Positions 6,913 through 16,464 of a stretch of DNA of 43,164 bases are shown piece after piece; the first letter of the stretch is position 1, and every line of letters starts with the position of its first letter. The notes under the pieces are model-generated. The model worked only from the letters and a program-made list of their open reading frames with translations, had not been told where the DNA came from and made no database searches. Both the position numbers and the translations under genes were made by a program. The DNA comes from a virus. The stretch lies in IMG/VR virus record IMGVR_UViG_3300045144_000099, positions 1 to 43,164 of that record, one strand, 5' to 3'.

Positions 6913-7929
6913 CTAGTATTCCTCTATGTGCCAGAGCACTCCCGCGGGTTTGGCCGCGTTGACTCGCGCGGCGAGCTGGGCAATGAGCGGCGGCAGCCCG
7001 CACATGCCATAGTCGTACAGGTAGATCATGGCCAGGATGCCCAACTCTGTGGCTCCGAGCCACAGGGGCAGGTAGCAGCCGTCGAGCGGGCCGCCGCCGA
7101 GATAGGCGTAGCCGCAGAAGAACCAATCGTCGCCGTATGTGCCGACTTGCGGATTCGGGACGCGGACCAGGAACTCGGCCTGGCCTGTGGGGTGTAGCCG
7201 CTCGCCGCGTCCGGGATCGGCCGGGTCCAGGGCGCCGCCAAGATACCAGTAGTCAAGGAATGGAGCGAGTTGCCATGCCTCGTGTAGTGTGGCCTCCAGG
7301 ATCACCTGCCGGGCCACGCGCAGGACGGCTGCGGGCGAGACCTGATCGGGCAAGCCACGCAGGCGGTTGCGCAAAGCAGCCGCGCTCTCCCCACTCATGG
7401 CCGGCAGGCCCTTGGACAGAGCATGCTCCTCGAGGAGCGGCGTCGAGCCCCCTGTGAACTCGGCCTCCGCATGGATCGTGAGCGTCGTGTCCCAGAGCGG
7501 CGCGGGCGACGGGACGCGGACCATGAACGGCGTCCCCACGAGCGCGTCGCTCTGGTAGCTCTGCTGGAGCGCGGTGACGGCAACCAGTTGATCGGACGTG
7601 TCCCCTGCGGTCCAGTACACTGTTTCGTCGAGCGCAAAGGCATCGCCGAACACCGTCTCGATCACGGAGCCCGCGTGCAGGCCGCCCGCGGCCGAGCCAG
7701 TCCGAGCCATGCGCACCGAACCAGTCGCGTAGGCCCCGAGTGGAGCCGTGCCGGCGGTGAGCCCGCGGTAGAGCCGCTCCACGGCGAGCGAGGCGCGGGC
7801 CAGAACCATCGCCTCCTCGTAGAGGATCTCGCCGCCATCGCCGTCGATCCGCGAGTCCCACCACTCTTGCGGCACGGTCTTGCGCGCGAGAGCAAGGAGA
7901 TCCGCTTGGCTCTTGGCAGAGACGATCAC
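6913..7929 (-). CDS. Baseplate/tail protein following gpJ (tail protein I position)
   Basis: 338 residues, GTG start overlapping the baseplate J stop (GTGA). It occupies the slot of Mu gp48-like or P2 gpI-like proteins that link baseplate J to the fibres. A central segment (TPLLEEHALSKGLPAMSGES, then RNRLRGLPDQVSPAAVLRVA) resembles the helical repeat seen in J-family proteins. The C terminus is Gly/Tyr-rich (GGPLDGCYLPLWLGATELGI). I cannot name the family with certainty. Confidence 0.65.
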   Translation of the reverse strand: MIVSAKSQADLLALARKTVPQEWWDSRIDGDGGEILYEEAMVLARASLAVERLYRGLTAGTAPLGAYATGSVRMARTGSAAGGLHAGSVIETVFGDAFALDETVYWTAGDTSDQLVAVTALQQSYQSDALVGTPFMVRVPSPAPLWDTTLTIHAEAEFTGGSTPLLEEHALSKGLPAMSGESAAALRNRLRGLPDQVSPAAVLRVARQVILEATLHEAWQLAPFLDYWYLGGALDPADPGRGERLHPTGQAEFLVRVPNPQVGTYGDDWFFCGYAYLGGGPLDGCYLPLWLGATELGILAMIYLYDYGMCGLPPLIAQLAARVNAAKPAGVLWHIEEY

Positions 7930-9023
7930 TGGTTCACCTTCACGCGGTCGGCGCTTGTTCGGATTACCTCCGTGGCCGTGGGCACGACATCGGCAGCGGG
8001 AGCGGCGACCTGTACGCTGTTCTTCGCCACGGCGAAGTCGCTGCGCACCGCTTCATAGATGGCGTTCAGCATGAGCTTCTCGCCGATCCTGAGCGAGTTC
8101 ACAAAGGCAACGACGGCCGCGCGAACACGGTTGACCGCCGAGACGGAATCTTGTCCGGCCATGACGGCGAACTCCACGTCCACGTCAAGCCACTGAATGG
8201 TCGCGGCGACCGGAGAGACGTAGACGCCGCACGGGCGCCATTCGTCGAGCACGGCCAGCACGGCGTCAGCAAGGGCCTGGTTCGCGTTGCCTTCGGAATC
8301 AGCTACCGCGAGCTGCACGGCCAAGCCCACGGTGTTGCCCGCCAAGTCCGTGAGGGCCGTCTCCGTTGCCTCAGCCATGCCCACGCCGTCTACGTCCAGC
8401 GCGCCGAACTCCACGGCCGCCAGCGTGCCACGGCGTGCCGAGAGCCAGTATCGGCGTGCCCGGGCCCGGAACGCATCATCATCCTCGCGAGCGGAACCAC
8501 CGGCCGCGACGGCCGCGTTTGTGACGGTAAATGTGCTGTCGAACAGGGCGACCGGCAGAATATTGATGGCCCCGGCCACTACATTGCCCTGCTCACCAGC
8601 CATGGAGCAGATCGCCTCCACGTCCGCGGTCAGCAGGTACGAGGGGAAGATCAGATCGTCGAGCGTCCAGAACTCGATTCCGGCCGCAGTCTGCGCCTTG
8701 GTTCCGGCGGCAACGGTTCCGCTGGCCGAGCCCGTGCGCGAGAATGTCAGCACGACGCGAGCGCATGCTGCGTCGTTGCGCAGCAATCCGAACCAGTCCC
8801 AGACGATGCGATCCAGCGCCTCGCCTCGGGCTGTCGAGAGAAGACGATCTTGCAGTGCAATGCCGACCTGTCGCGCGACCTCTTCGGCCATGGTCGCGGG
8901 CACGGCCACAATGGCGTTCGCATCCGTGCCGCGCTTGTCCACGACGGCCGCCTGGAGTTTGCTCTGGCGGGCCAGGATCTCGTCTCGGCCGATCTTGAAG
9001 AAGTCCGCGAAGCGCGGCAGCAT
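7926..9023 (-). CDS. Baseplate J-like wedge protein
   Basis: 365 residues with an AGGAGGCGCCC-ATG start. It shows the typical layout of the baseplate J/gp47 family. An N-terminal helical region (VARQVGIALQDRLLSTARGE) leads to a beta-rich part with GTVAAGTKAQTAAGIEFWTL. The conserved AREDDDAFRARARRYWLSAR motif follows near residues 180-200. The C-terminal part is a gp6-like fold (NRVRAAVVAFVNSLRIGEKL). It builds the wedge of the contractile-tail baseplate with the neighbouring gp25-like and spike genes. Confidence 0.9.
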   Translation of the reverse strand: MLPRFADFFKIGRDEILARQSKLQAAVVDKRGTDANAIVAVPATMAEEVARQVGIALQDRLLSTARGEALDRIVWDWFGLLRNDAACARVVLTFSRTGSASGTVAAGTKAQTAAGIEFWTLDDLIFPSYLLTADVEAICSMAGEQGNVVAGAINILPVALFDSTFTVTNAAVAAGGSAREDDDAFRARARRYWLSARRGTLAAVEFGALDVDGVGMAEATETALTDLAGNTVGLAVQLAVADSEGNANQALADAVLAVLDEWRPCGVYVSPVAATIQWLDVDVEFAVMAGQDSVSAVNRVRAAVVAFVNSLRIGEKLMLNAIYEAVRSDFAVAKNSVQVAAPAADVVPTATEVIRTSADRVKVNQ

Positions 9024-9032
9024 GGGCGCCTC

Positions 9033-9842
9033 CTACCCGTTGCCCGTGACGCCGAATGCGTCCGTGATCGTCCCGAGCTTGGTTTGCACGACGGCGCCGA
9101 ACACGACCTCGCCGCCGCCGCGATCCTCGACCGTCACCAGGGCGTCACGCACGAGCGGCAAGGCCAGGATCTCGGCCTTGCATGCGCTGGCCGCGGCCTG
9201 GAGTCGTGCAGGGCCGCCAAGCGACTTGTTCTTGACGCCCGCGCCGAACCCCGGCTCATGCGCCCATTCGCCGGCCGCCGTCGTGAGGGCGCGGAAGATC
9301 AGCTTCCGCAGCGTCTCCACGCTCGGGCTGAGAGCATAGTCGCCATGCTCCATGATCGACAGGTGCCCCGTCACCAGGTCGCAAGCTAGATCCTCCAAGC
9401 CCGCCACGGTCTCCACGGCCGCCTGCATGGGCATGAGCTTGGGCGCTGCGCCGTAGTAACTCGCGCTGCTCGTCTGCACATAGGCTCCGCCCCCGAGCGC
9501 GGCGATGAACTCCGATGCCGTCACGGTCGCGGCTTCGTACTGCCGGACCTCTGCCGCCGCAAAGCACAGCCTCACCGTCGTGGTGTCCACCACCTCGATC
9601 CCGAGCAGATCCGGAATCGCCTTGCCGTCGGAACGCACAACGGCCCAGTTAGCCGGATTCAGCGCGTCGTCGTCGTAGAGCTCGCCGTCCATCTCGACGG
9701 GAAGATCAAAACGCGCAATGAGCCCATGCTCGCTGTCGTGGTAAGCCCGCATGAGCTTCGGCCGCACCCACACGTCATAGTGCAGGATCGCGAAGCTGCA
9801 CGTCGTCGCGGGGCCTGTAGGAGCGAGCCAGAAAGCGGCCAC
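9033..9842 (-). CDS. gp25-like baseplate wedge protein with N-terminal extension
   Basis: 269 residues, GTG start with GAGG. Residues about 165-265 match the gp25/gpW-like lysozyme-related wedge domain (ALSPSVETLRKLIFRALTTA; EWAHEPGFGAG; ALVTVEDRGGGEVVFGAVVQ). The first 150 residues are an extra beta-rich module (VWVRPKLMRAYHDSEHGLIA; NPANWAVVRSDGKAIPDLLG) that looks like an Ig/fibronectin-like domain. Family members are usually about 110-140 residues, so this is a fusion. It lies immediately upstream of baseplate J, as in other contractile tails. Confidence 0.75.
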   Translation of the reverse strand: MAAFWLAPTGPATTCSFAILHYDVWVRPKLMRAYHDSEHGLIARFDLPVEMDGELYDDDALNPANWAVVRSDGKAIPDLLGIEVVDTTTVRLCFAAAEVRQYEAATVTASEFIAALGGGAYVQTSSASYYGAAPKLMPMQAAVETVAGLEDLACDLVTGHLSIMEHGDYALSPSVETLRKLIFRALTTAAGEWAHEPGFGAGVKNKSLGGPARLQAAASACKAEILALPLVRDALVTVEDRGGGEVVFGAVVQTKLGTITDAFGVTGNG

Positions 9843-9850
9843 GGACTACC

Positions 9851-10756
9851 TCACCACGGGAACATGAGCCCGTTGTACACGATCCTGTTGCCCGCCGTGT
9901 TCGCGGTCCCGTCCGCGACCGCGGCATCAGTGCGGTATACCTCGCAAAGCCAGCCCACGACCTTGTTGATGCTCCGGTCCTGAATCAAGATCGGATAGCC
10001 CGCCGGCTCGCTTGCCGCCTTGGTCAGCATGTAGCCGTCCATGCTCAGGCCGTTGTCCATCACGGCGTTGTTGAACCCGAGCCAGGCGGCGTTGGGCACG
10101 CGGCCCTGCGGCACGGCCCCCCTGCCCCAGTGGCCCGCCACGTCATCCCACTTGGGGTAGCCGCAGAAGAAGACGGCCGGCTTGGTCACGAGCGACGGCT
10201 CGAAGTCATACATGGCCCCGGCATAGAAGCTCGTGTCCCATGAGCCACTGATGCTCTCGTCGCCGAGCAGCAGGAACGCACTGTTGTCCACGACGCCGTT
10301 GAGCGCATGCTCGACGACGGCCAGGTGGAAGACGGTTGCGGCGTTGTTGCCCGAGCCAGCGCCACGCGCGTACAGGAGCCCCGTGAAGAGCGCCGCGCCG
10401 AATGTCTTGGTCCCGGTGTCCCATCCGCCATCGGGCGCAAGGCCAGCGACAAGGCCGGTGTACGGTCCCGCGTAGCCGCCGATGGCCAGGGCCGCGTTCG
10501 TCGCGCCGAACATGATCTGATGCTTGACCCCGCCCCAGGCATAGGCGCTCTCGACAACGAGGAAGGCGCCAGAAGTCGGCCCTGTCTCCGAGGTCCAGTT
10601 GCCGGCCGCGCCCGGATACGCCTCCACAACGCTGTAGTGTCCGGGGAAGTTCGACGGGAGCCAGTTCGTGAAGAAGTAGTAAATGTGCCAGAGGATGCGC
10701 GTCGCGTTCGTCCCGGCCGTCACGAGATTGCGCCGTACCTTCCACGATGCCGCCAT
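9851..10756 (-). CDS. Hypothetical tail structural protein
   Basis: 301 residues, GGAGGCAGAC-ATG start. Rich in Gly, Ala, Trp and Tyr with many short beta-prone stretches (HYSVVEAYPGAAGNWTSETG; VKHQIMFGATNAALAIGGYA), typical of virion surface proteins. It sits between the spike and the wedge genes, so it is probably a tail or baseplate component. I do not recognise the family. Confidence 0.65.
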   Translation of the reverse strand: MAASWKVRRNLVTAGTNATRILWHIYYFFTNWLPSNFPGHYSVVEAYPGAAGNWTSETGPTSGAFLVVESAYAWGGVKHQIMFGATNAALAIGGYAGPYTGLVAGLAPDGGWDTGTKTFGAALFTGLLYARGAGSGNNAATVFHLAVVEHALNGVVDNSAFLLLGDESISGSWDTSFYAGAMYDFEPSLVTKPAVFFCGYPKWDDVAGHWGRGAVPQGRVPNAAWLGFNNAVMDNGLSMDGYMLTKAASEPAGYPILIQDRSINKVVGWLCEVYRTDAAVADGTANTAGNRIVYNGLMFPW

Positions 10757-10765
10757 GTCTGCCTC

Positions 10766-10855
10766 CTACTCCCGCGTGACCGAGCACGCCGGGACCTTGA
10801 TGCCGCAGCCGTCCTCGTAGACGAACGGCCATACATACGTCAGCCAGAAACTCAT
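10766..10855 (-). CDS. 29-residue small protein in the tail module
   Basis: The frame MSFWLTYVWPFVYEDGCGIK plus nine residues begins with ATG five bases after a perfect AGGAGG. It ends ten bases before the next start, which has its own GGAGG. It fills the only gap between neighbouring genes. The aromatic N terminus might insert in a membrane. Short, but its start signal is among the best in the window. Confidence 0.5.
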   Translation of the reverse strand: MSFWLTYVWPFVYEDGCGIKVPACSVTRE

Positions 10856-10864
10856 CGAGCCCTC

Positions 10865-11179
10865 CTACGGCAGCGGACCAGCCGCGTGCCAGTTGAGCGT
10901 CCCGCTCGATCCGGCCACACCCTCCAGGTGTAGCACGATGCTCTTGTGATCCGCCGCAGGCGTGACGCTACGGATCAGCGGCTGCGAGCCTACGGCGGTC
11001 ACGAAGGCCACGGTCAGGTCATACGTGTCATCGAGGAACGCGAGCGGGAATGTGATCGTCACGTCGAACACAGCCGGCGCGCCCACGAGCGGCCCCCAGG
11101 CAACGGGCGCCGTGTAGCCGCCGCCGTGAAACCAGGCGTGGCCGCCGTATCGCACTTCCATCGTCGTGAACGTGGGCAC
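10865..11179 (-). CDS. Hypothetical tail/baseplate protein (104 aa)
   Basis: GTG start preceded by ATAGGAGGGACAC. All-beta-looking small protein (VFDVTITFPLAFLDDTYDLT; KSIVLHLEGVAGSSGTLNWH) that may be an Ig-like or jelly-roll surface domain. It sits between the spike gene and the 301-residue tail protein. Role in the virion is inferred from position only. Confidence 0.65.
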   Translation of the reverse strand: MPTFTTMEVRYGGHAWFHGGGYTAPVAWGPLVGAPAVFDVTITFPLAFLDDTYDLTVAFVTAVGSQPLIRSVTPAADHKSIVLHLEGVAGSSGTLNWHAAGPLP

Positions 11180-11188
11180 GTGTCCCTC

Positions 11189-11773
11189 CTATGCCGGGGC
11201 CGAGTAGGCGCGCGCGCTCTTGCCCCGCTCGCCCATGAGCCTCCCGATGCAGTCCGCCAGGTCAAGCGCCAGCGACGGCGACGGCAGCGCCGTGCCGCCG
11301 TCCACGGGATGCGAGTGATTGATCAAGGCCACATAGGCCAGGTGAATCACGGTCATGAGCGGGTAGAACAAGGCCAACTCAAGGGCGCCGCCAGCGACCT
11401 CGACTCGGCCCGCGTCGAGATGGATCGCCATGCCAGACGGCGCCATGAACCATGCGTCGTCGCCACTCACGGGCAACGCGTGGGCCTGATTGTGCAGCCC
11501 GGCGATGGCGTAGCCACCCGCGTTCGGGTCGCCGCTCGGGAACACGCACAGCACCTCCGCGTCCTTGGGGGCGGGCAGGTACAATGCGGCGCCAGAGCCC
11601 ATGGCGAATCCAACCTGCTTGACACGACAGCGCCAGCCCTCGGGCTTTGCGCGCACGTCGAGCCAGCGGCCCTGGGCATTGGTCACAACGGCCTCGACGA
11701 TTCCCGTGATGGCCCAGATCCGCGGGTCAATGCCGGGGCGGGAGAAGAAGTCGGCCGCGCGCTGTGCGTTCAT
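11189..11773 (-). CDS. Baseplate spike / gpV-gp45-like protein
   Basis: 194 residues, with the ATG overlapping the hub gene stop (ATGA). Residues 15-90 form an OB-fold-like module (ITGIVEAVVTNAQGRWLDVR; AEVLCVFPSGDPNAGGYAIA) as in Mu gp45 and P2 gpV spike proteins. The pattern 'VLCVFPSGDPNAGGYAI' is close to the conserved 'v.VlfPdGdp..g.vlg' of the family. The C terminus has a His/Pro motif (NHSHPVDGGTALPSP) typical of the spike shaft in Mu-like phages. It should trimerise and pierce the outer membrane. Confidence 0.85.
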   Translation of the reverse strand: MNAQRAADFFSRPGIDPRIWAITGIVEAVVTNAQGRWLDVRAKPEGWRCRVKQVGFAMGSGAALYLPAPKDAEVLCVFPSGDPNAGGYAIAGLHNQAHALPVSGDDAWFMAPSGMAIHLDAGRVEVAGGALELALFYPLMTVIHLAYVALINHSHPVDGGTALPSPSLALDLADCIGRLMGERGKSARAYSAPA

Positions 11774-13464
11774 GCGAGCCCTCCCGCGAGGTCTATGTCC
11801 AAGGTCCCCGCCTTGAGTTCCTTCTCGATCCGCGCGACCTGATAGTTGATTGCCGTGCCGTGGCAAGAGTAGCCGTCATCGGCAGACCATCCGTGCTCGA
11901 TCGTCTGGACGTACCATTGCCGCACTGCGTTGTCATCTTGGCCGCTGATCTCGGCGGCCACGTCTGCGGCGGTCTTCTTGTCGTGGCCGAGCTTCACGAG
12001 CCAGGCCGTAAGCTGCTTCTCGCCATACGCAGCGATGCGCGGACTCGTGCCGATGGCTCCTTGGCCCGTCTCCTGGCCCGTGCCTTCCTCCGCGTCATAG
12101 ATCTCCACGGGCGAGCCAGGCTTCAACTCCAGCAGATCCGGATCGTAGTTGTCTCCGCCATAGGAAGCGAGGCTACTGGTCGTCCACTCCGTATTCATGT
12201 CGGCACGACCCGTTTCCTCGAAGACCTGTCTGGCGATCTCCTTCAGGTCGGCCTCACTTGTGAATCCGGTCACGACCTGCTGGCGGACTTCCTCGCTGGC
12301 CCATAGGCCCTTGGCGTCCACCTTGGTCGCGCGGGCCTTCTCCGGCCAGCGGGCCTTGATGATCTTGTTGCCGTCCGCGCAGACGACTTCGATGGTCGGC
12401 GCCTTGACGCGGCCCAGGGTCTTGCGTTCATCGAGACTCGCTAGGTTGCTGCCGTAGACCAGGGCTGGATTCTCCAGAGCTTCGTCCGTGATCGGGTGCC
12501 TGCGCTCCCGCGCGGAGAACGGAACGATCTCCATAACGGCACCCGTTCGCGCGTCGGCGACCTTGCGCGCGGCGCTCGCGGAGAAGATGGAGGTGGGGCG
12601 CGCGAGGACAAACCGCCCGAGCGGTCGCGGGCCGCCGCTCGGGTCCTCGCCCTGCCACACATCGGCATAGCAGACAAGGCCCAGGCCGACGCTCAGATCG
12701 GTCATGAGATCCCAATACTTCTCGTTGGCGATCTTCGGCGCGCGGAAGGGCTTTGCGCCACCTCCGGCCGTCTGTGCCTTCCCATTGGCAAGGAAGATCT
12801 CGCCCGGCTTGAATCCGTCCAGGTGGAGCGGCAGGCCCTTGGTCGGCGGCAGGCCGTCCAGGAGCGAGAGAAAGATCTGCTCCACTGGCAGGCTCCAGTC
12901 GGTGTCGCGGTATACGTCCGGGTGGACCTCGTTGTCGATCAGGTCGCTCGTGAAGTCCCGGAACGCCGCGGACAGCACCTCGCCGCCCGATGAGCGAGAC
13001 AGCCCGATCTCATGCGTAGAACCGACGAACCGCAGCATGGCCGGCGAGATCATGTCCACCGCGCCGATGCCAGCCGGACCCCATGCGGATTTCAGCACAG
13101 TAGGGCTGATGCCCTTGCGCACTGCCTCCTGCCACGTCGCCGGGCCGATGGTCCCCATGTATGCCGCCACGGAGAGCGAGCGGATGAACTTTGGCTTGAT
13201 GGGCAACTCCTGGGCGCGGAAGCTCAGATTGCACTCGTCCGCCTGACGGTAGGAGTTGCGGCGTATGGACATCGTGCTCGGCACTATGGGTATGCGGATC
13301 GAGAGCCCGTCGTCGGCGACGGCTTCGTTTGGATCTCCTGGCAGATTGTATTTCGCGATCTTCCCGCCTTTGAGCGTTGCGATGGCCTGCGCGGATAGCG
13401 GCCGCTTGAACTCATCGAGGCGAACGTACAGCATCGCGAGCGCGACCGGGTAGTACACGCCCAT
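11770..13464 (-). CDS. Tail hub protein (gp27/gpD-type position)
   Basis: 564 residues, TGATG coupled to the upstream LysM protein. It is the large protein between the LysM protein and the spike, the place of the trimeric baseplate hub. The N-terminal half is beta-rich with repeated VGSTHEIGLSRSSGG-like elements. The C-terminal third is mixed helical (SGQDDNAVRQWYVQTIEHGW). No signature strong enough to name the family was seen, so the hub role rests on gene order and size. Confidence 0.7.
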   Translation of the reverse strand: MGVYYPVALAMLYVRLDEFKRPLSAQAIATLKGGKIAKYNLPGDPNEAVADDGLSIRIPIVPSTMSIRRNSYRQADECNLSFRAQELPIKPKFIRSLSVAAYMGTIGPATWQEAVRKGISPTVLKSAWGPAGIGAVDMISPAMLRFVGSTHEIGLSRSSGGEVLSAAFRDFTSDLIDNEVHPDVYRDTDWSLPVEQIFLSLLDGLPPTKGLPLHLDGFKPGEIFLANGKAQTAGGGAKPFRAPKIANEKYWDLMTDLSVGLGLVCYADVWQGEDPSGGPRPLGRFVLARPTSIFSASAARKVADARTGAVMEIVPFSARERRHPITDEALENPALVYGSNLASLDERKTLGRVKAPTIEVVCADGNKIIKARWPEKARATKVDAKGLWASEEVRQQVVTGFTSEADLKEIARQVFEETGRADMNTEWTTSSLASYGGDNYDPDLLELKPGSPVEIYDAEEGTGQETGQGAIGTSPRIAAYGEKQLTAWLVKLGHDKKTAADVAAEISGQDDNAVRQWYVQTIEHGWSADDGYSCHGTAINYQVARIEKELKAGTLDIDLAGGLA

Positions 13465-14726
13465 CAGGCCACCGCCGGGATCACGAGGAACATGCCCACG
13501 CTCAAGTCGTCACCCGCCAGGTCGTTGCACTCGGCCACGTCCTGCCAGTGGTCCTGCGTGCCGTAGTAGAGGATCGAGACCTTGCGCAGCGTGTCGCCAT
13601 CCTTGACCATGTAGACATCGAGATAGTCGGAGACGATGTACTGTGCTGCCGCGTCGGAGACCTGTTGCGCCGTAGCCAGGAGCTTGTGCTGGCCCTGGGT
13701 CAAGCTCTTCTGCTGCACGGCGAGCTTGGCCTGTGTGGCCGCGCTGCTCTGCTCTCCGGCTGGCTTGCCCTGCGTCGAGGTCCAGGGCAGGAAGTCGATG
13801 CTGTCGCCCGTTGCGGCCCACTCATCGGCGACGGCCGCGTACTGTGCTCGGAGGGCAAGCGCAGACGCCTGTATGTCCCAAACATCCTGCTTCACCTGCT
13901 GCGCGGTCAGCAGGATCGACTTGGCCGTCTGCGCGGGCAGGGCGGCAATGATCGCAACCTCATCGAGCAGATCGTCCACCTGCTGCACCATGGCCGCAAG
14001 CTTGGCAACGGGCTGTGTGATGTAGTCCTTGTACGCTCCCTTGGTCTCATCGAGTACTTCCTTGGCCGCATCGAGCATGTCCTGGAGTGAGTCAAGCAGG
14101 CTCTTCGCCTTGGGCTTCGGTGCCGGGAACTTCTCCTGGGGCTTCAACTCCGAGTCCGCGATCCACTCGAAGTGGATCTCCCACTCGATGCGCTGCGGCC
14201 TGTGCTCGGGGAATCGCACGGCCTCGATGAGCCCGCGCTGCACTGTCTCGAAGTTCTCGCGGCCCCACTTGACCACGACTTCCTGGCCTGAGCGGCACAT
14301 ATCCAGGAGGATCTTGCGGCCGTGCTCGGGCGTGAGTATGTGCTGTGTCTTGCTGCCCGGCTCCTCGTAATCGAACCCGCCTCCGCCACTCGGCCCGTCC
14401 GGATTCATGTATCGCGCGAGCAAGATTCCCTTGACGGTCAGATCTGTGTGGTGCGGACCGAAGACCTGGGCCACGGCCTCGGTGCTGCCGGGGTAGTATT
14501 CGATCTTCATGCGCTGCCGCGCGGTCAGGTCCACGGGCCGGAACGGCAAACAGCGGGCGGTCAGGCGCACGAGCCGTCGCCGGCCAGTCGTTTCCTGGAT
14601 CGAGAACGCGGTGGGCGCCGACAGGACGTTGTCCGCCGCCATGGCCCTGGCAATGTCGTCAATGCTCTTGGATTTCCCAAAGATCGGCAGTTCGCTCGGG
14701 AGCCCTATGGCGGAGAGCATCCCCAT
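13464..14726 (-). CDS. Tail protein with C-terminal LysM domain
   Basis: 420 residues. Residues 370-418 are a LysM module (MVKDGDTLRKVSILYYGTQD; CNDLAGDDLSVGMFLVIP) that binds peptidoglycan. The middle is a long helical stretch (200-350) and the N-terminal part is a beta-rich structural domain. The protein follows the tape measure and precedes the hub, the position of Mu gp43/T4 gp53-like LysM baseplate proteins. It helps anchor the baseplate centre. Confidence 0.8.
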   Translation of the reverse strand: MGMLSAIGLPSELPIFGKSKSIDDIARAMAADNVLSAPTAFSIQETTGRRRLVRLTARCLPFRPVDLTARQRMKIEYYPGSTEAVAQVFGPHHTDLTVKGILLARYMNPDGPSGGGGFDYEEPGSKTQHILTPEHGRKILLDMCRSGQEVVVKWGRENFETVQRGLIEAVRFPEHRPQRIEWEIHFEWIADSELKPQEKFPAPKPKAKSLLDSLQDMLDAAKEVLDETKGAYKDYITQPVAKLAAMVQQVDDLLDEVAIIAALPAQTAKSILLTAQQVKQDVWDIQASALALRAQYAAVADEWAATGDSIDFLPWTSTQGKPAGEQSSAATQAKLAVQQKSLTQGQHKLLATAQQVSDAAAQYIVSDYLDVYMVKDGDTLRKVSILYYGTQDHWQDVAECNDLAGDDLSVGMFLVIPAVA

Positions 14727-14727
14727 G

Positions 14728-16464
14728 TCACAGCCCCGCCACGGGCGCGAGCCGGGACTGCCCGAGGGAGAACGCCCTGCGTCCGAGCGCGTTCACGATG
14801 GACGCACAGATCCGATCCGGGTCCTGGTGTCGTGCGTCCACCTTGACCTCGATCTTCGAGCCGCGAAAGTCGTTGACGTGCGGCTTGGGCTTGGCGTCGT
14901 CGCCCGCTTGCTTCTTGAGCGCGTCCAGCATGAGCTTGTAGGCCTGAAACGCCGGCATGTTCTCCGTCAGGACCGCGTGGAAGGCCCTGGCCCACTCTTC
15001 GGTATACTGGCGCACGAGCGCGTTGTTGCTGCGCAAGCCCTCCCCGAGCGTGTCGGGTATTTCTTCGGCCGTGATTCCCATCGCACGCATCGTGCCCATT
15101 GCATCGATCCAGCCCTGGCGCAGTTCCTCGACGGCCTCTTGCGCTCCCGCCGGGATCTGGAGTCCGGCCACTCCCGCTGCGCCCATGCCGAGCGCTCCGC
15201 TGGCCTGGAGCGCGGCCGTCGCCTGCTGCGTCTGCAAGAGCTTGAGCGTGCCCTCCAGCCCGCCGTAGGGCCCCACGGCGGCCATTTCGTCGAGCTTCGC
15301 GGCGGCTCTCGTAGCCGCGTCCGCCGTGGCGACGAGCGCGCCCGCAGCCGCGCCCCCCGCGCCCGCGACCATGCCCATGTCGCCACCGAGCATGTCCGCC
15401 GCGTCGCCCATCTGCTGCATGGAGCGCGCTGTCTCATCCGCCGAGCGCCGCATCGCGGTGATGCCCGCGAGTGCTCCGCCGTGCTCCGCCCCGCCCATCG
15501 CGTGCGATATCGCCTTGGGCAAGACGCCGAACGCCTTGCCGATCCAATCGAGCGGAGCCGTCACCTTCCCGAGTATCTCGACGGCGAAGCCGAGGGCCTT
15601 CACGAACATCTGCACTGGAGGCAACGAGAAGGTCGCTCTGACAAGATTCGTGAGCGCCTTGAACACCGGCAGCATCGGCGCGAGCACGGTCTTCACGAGG
15701 TCCATGAGCGTCGCCTTTGCCGCCGCGAACGTATTCTCCCATGTGTCGCCCATCGCGTCGGCAGCAGCCCTATTCTGCTCCATGACGGACAGGAGCATTC
15801 CGAGCGCCTGGGCCGGATCGCCCTTGGCAACGGCCGCGATCTGGCGCGCCACGTCCACGCCGAGGTTCTGAACGAATACCGCACGCAGGTTGGCCATGCC
15901 CGCGAGCAAGCGCATGACGCCACTGGTGGTATCCTCCACGCCGACGCCCCACGCTTTGGACAGCGGCACGAGAAGCTCGGTCAGCTTGAACACGTCCTCG
16001 ACGCCGCCGCCCGCTCTCATGATGGGCAGGACAAGGCCGCTGAATCCGGCCTTGAGATCGGAGACACTCCCGCGCCCCTCCTTTGCCATCTCGACGAGCC
16101 TGTGACCCGCTTCGCCCGCGGCCTCCATGGACGTAGCAAAGTCGCCCAGTCCAGTGATCGTCCCGGCCTTCTGAAGCTGGCTGAACAGAGCCGCGACGCG
16201 GAAGCGGCTCTGCTCCGCGTGGCTCCCGATGTCTATGATCTGCTCTGCCACGTGCGCGATCTGCTGAACGCCGAACGCGGCGAATCCGATATGCGTCAGG
16301 GCACCGAGCGCGCTGTTCAGTTTGCCGAGCCCGACCTTCACGCCGTCGAACGCAGTGCTCGTCTTCTGTGCATGGGCCGTGAGCCGATCCATGGCCTGAT
16401 TCGCGGGTGTGTCGAACACCTGCCATACGGCACTTACGCCAACATCCGAGCCTTCTTCAGCCAT
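14728..16464 (-). CDS. Tape measure protein
   Basis: 578 residues, ATG at 16462-16464 overlapping the frameshifted chaperone stop (a TTG one codon upstream is less likely). Mostly helical with hydrophobic Ala/Gly/Val-rich membrane-like stretches (residues 40-70, 270-330 and 390-415) and helical segments rich in Gln and Met. It directly follows the G/GT chaperone pair, as tape measures do. At about 0.15 nm per residue it would set a tail of roughly 85 nm, which is short for a myovirus. No lytic domain was seen in it. Confidence 0.85.
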   Translation of the reverse strand: MAEEGSDVGVSAVWQVFDTPANQAMDRLTAHAQKTSTAFDGVKVGLGKLNSALGALTHIGFAAFGVQQIAHVAEQIIDIGSHAEQSRFRVAALFSQLQKAGTITGLGDFATSMEAAGEAGHRLVEMAKEGRGSVSDLKAGFSGLVLPIMRAGGGVEDVFKLTELLVPLSKAWGVGVEDTTSGVMRLLAGMANLRAVFVQNLGVDVARQIAAVAKGDPAQALGMLLSVMEQNRAAADAMGDTWENTFAAAKATLMDLVKTVLAPMLPVFKALTNLVRATFSLPPVQMFVKALGFAVEILGKVTAPLDWIGKAFGVLPKAISHAMGGAEHGGALAGITAMRRSADETARSMQQMGDAADMLGGDMGMVAGAGGAAAGALVATADAATRAAAKLDEMAAVGPYGGLEGTLKLLQTQQATAALQASGALGMGAAGVAGLQIPAGAQEAVEELRQGWIDAMGTMRAMGITAEEIPDTLGEGLRSNNALVRQYTEEWARAFHAVLTENMPAFQAYKLMLDALKKQAGDDAKPKPHVNDFRGSKIEVKVDARHQDPDRICASIVNALGRRAFSLGQSRLAPVAGL

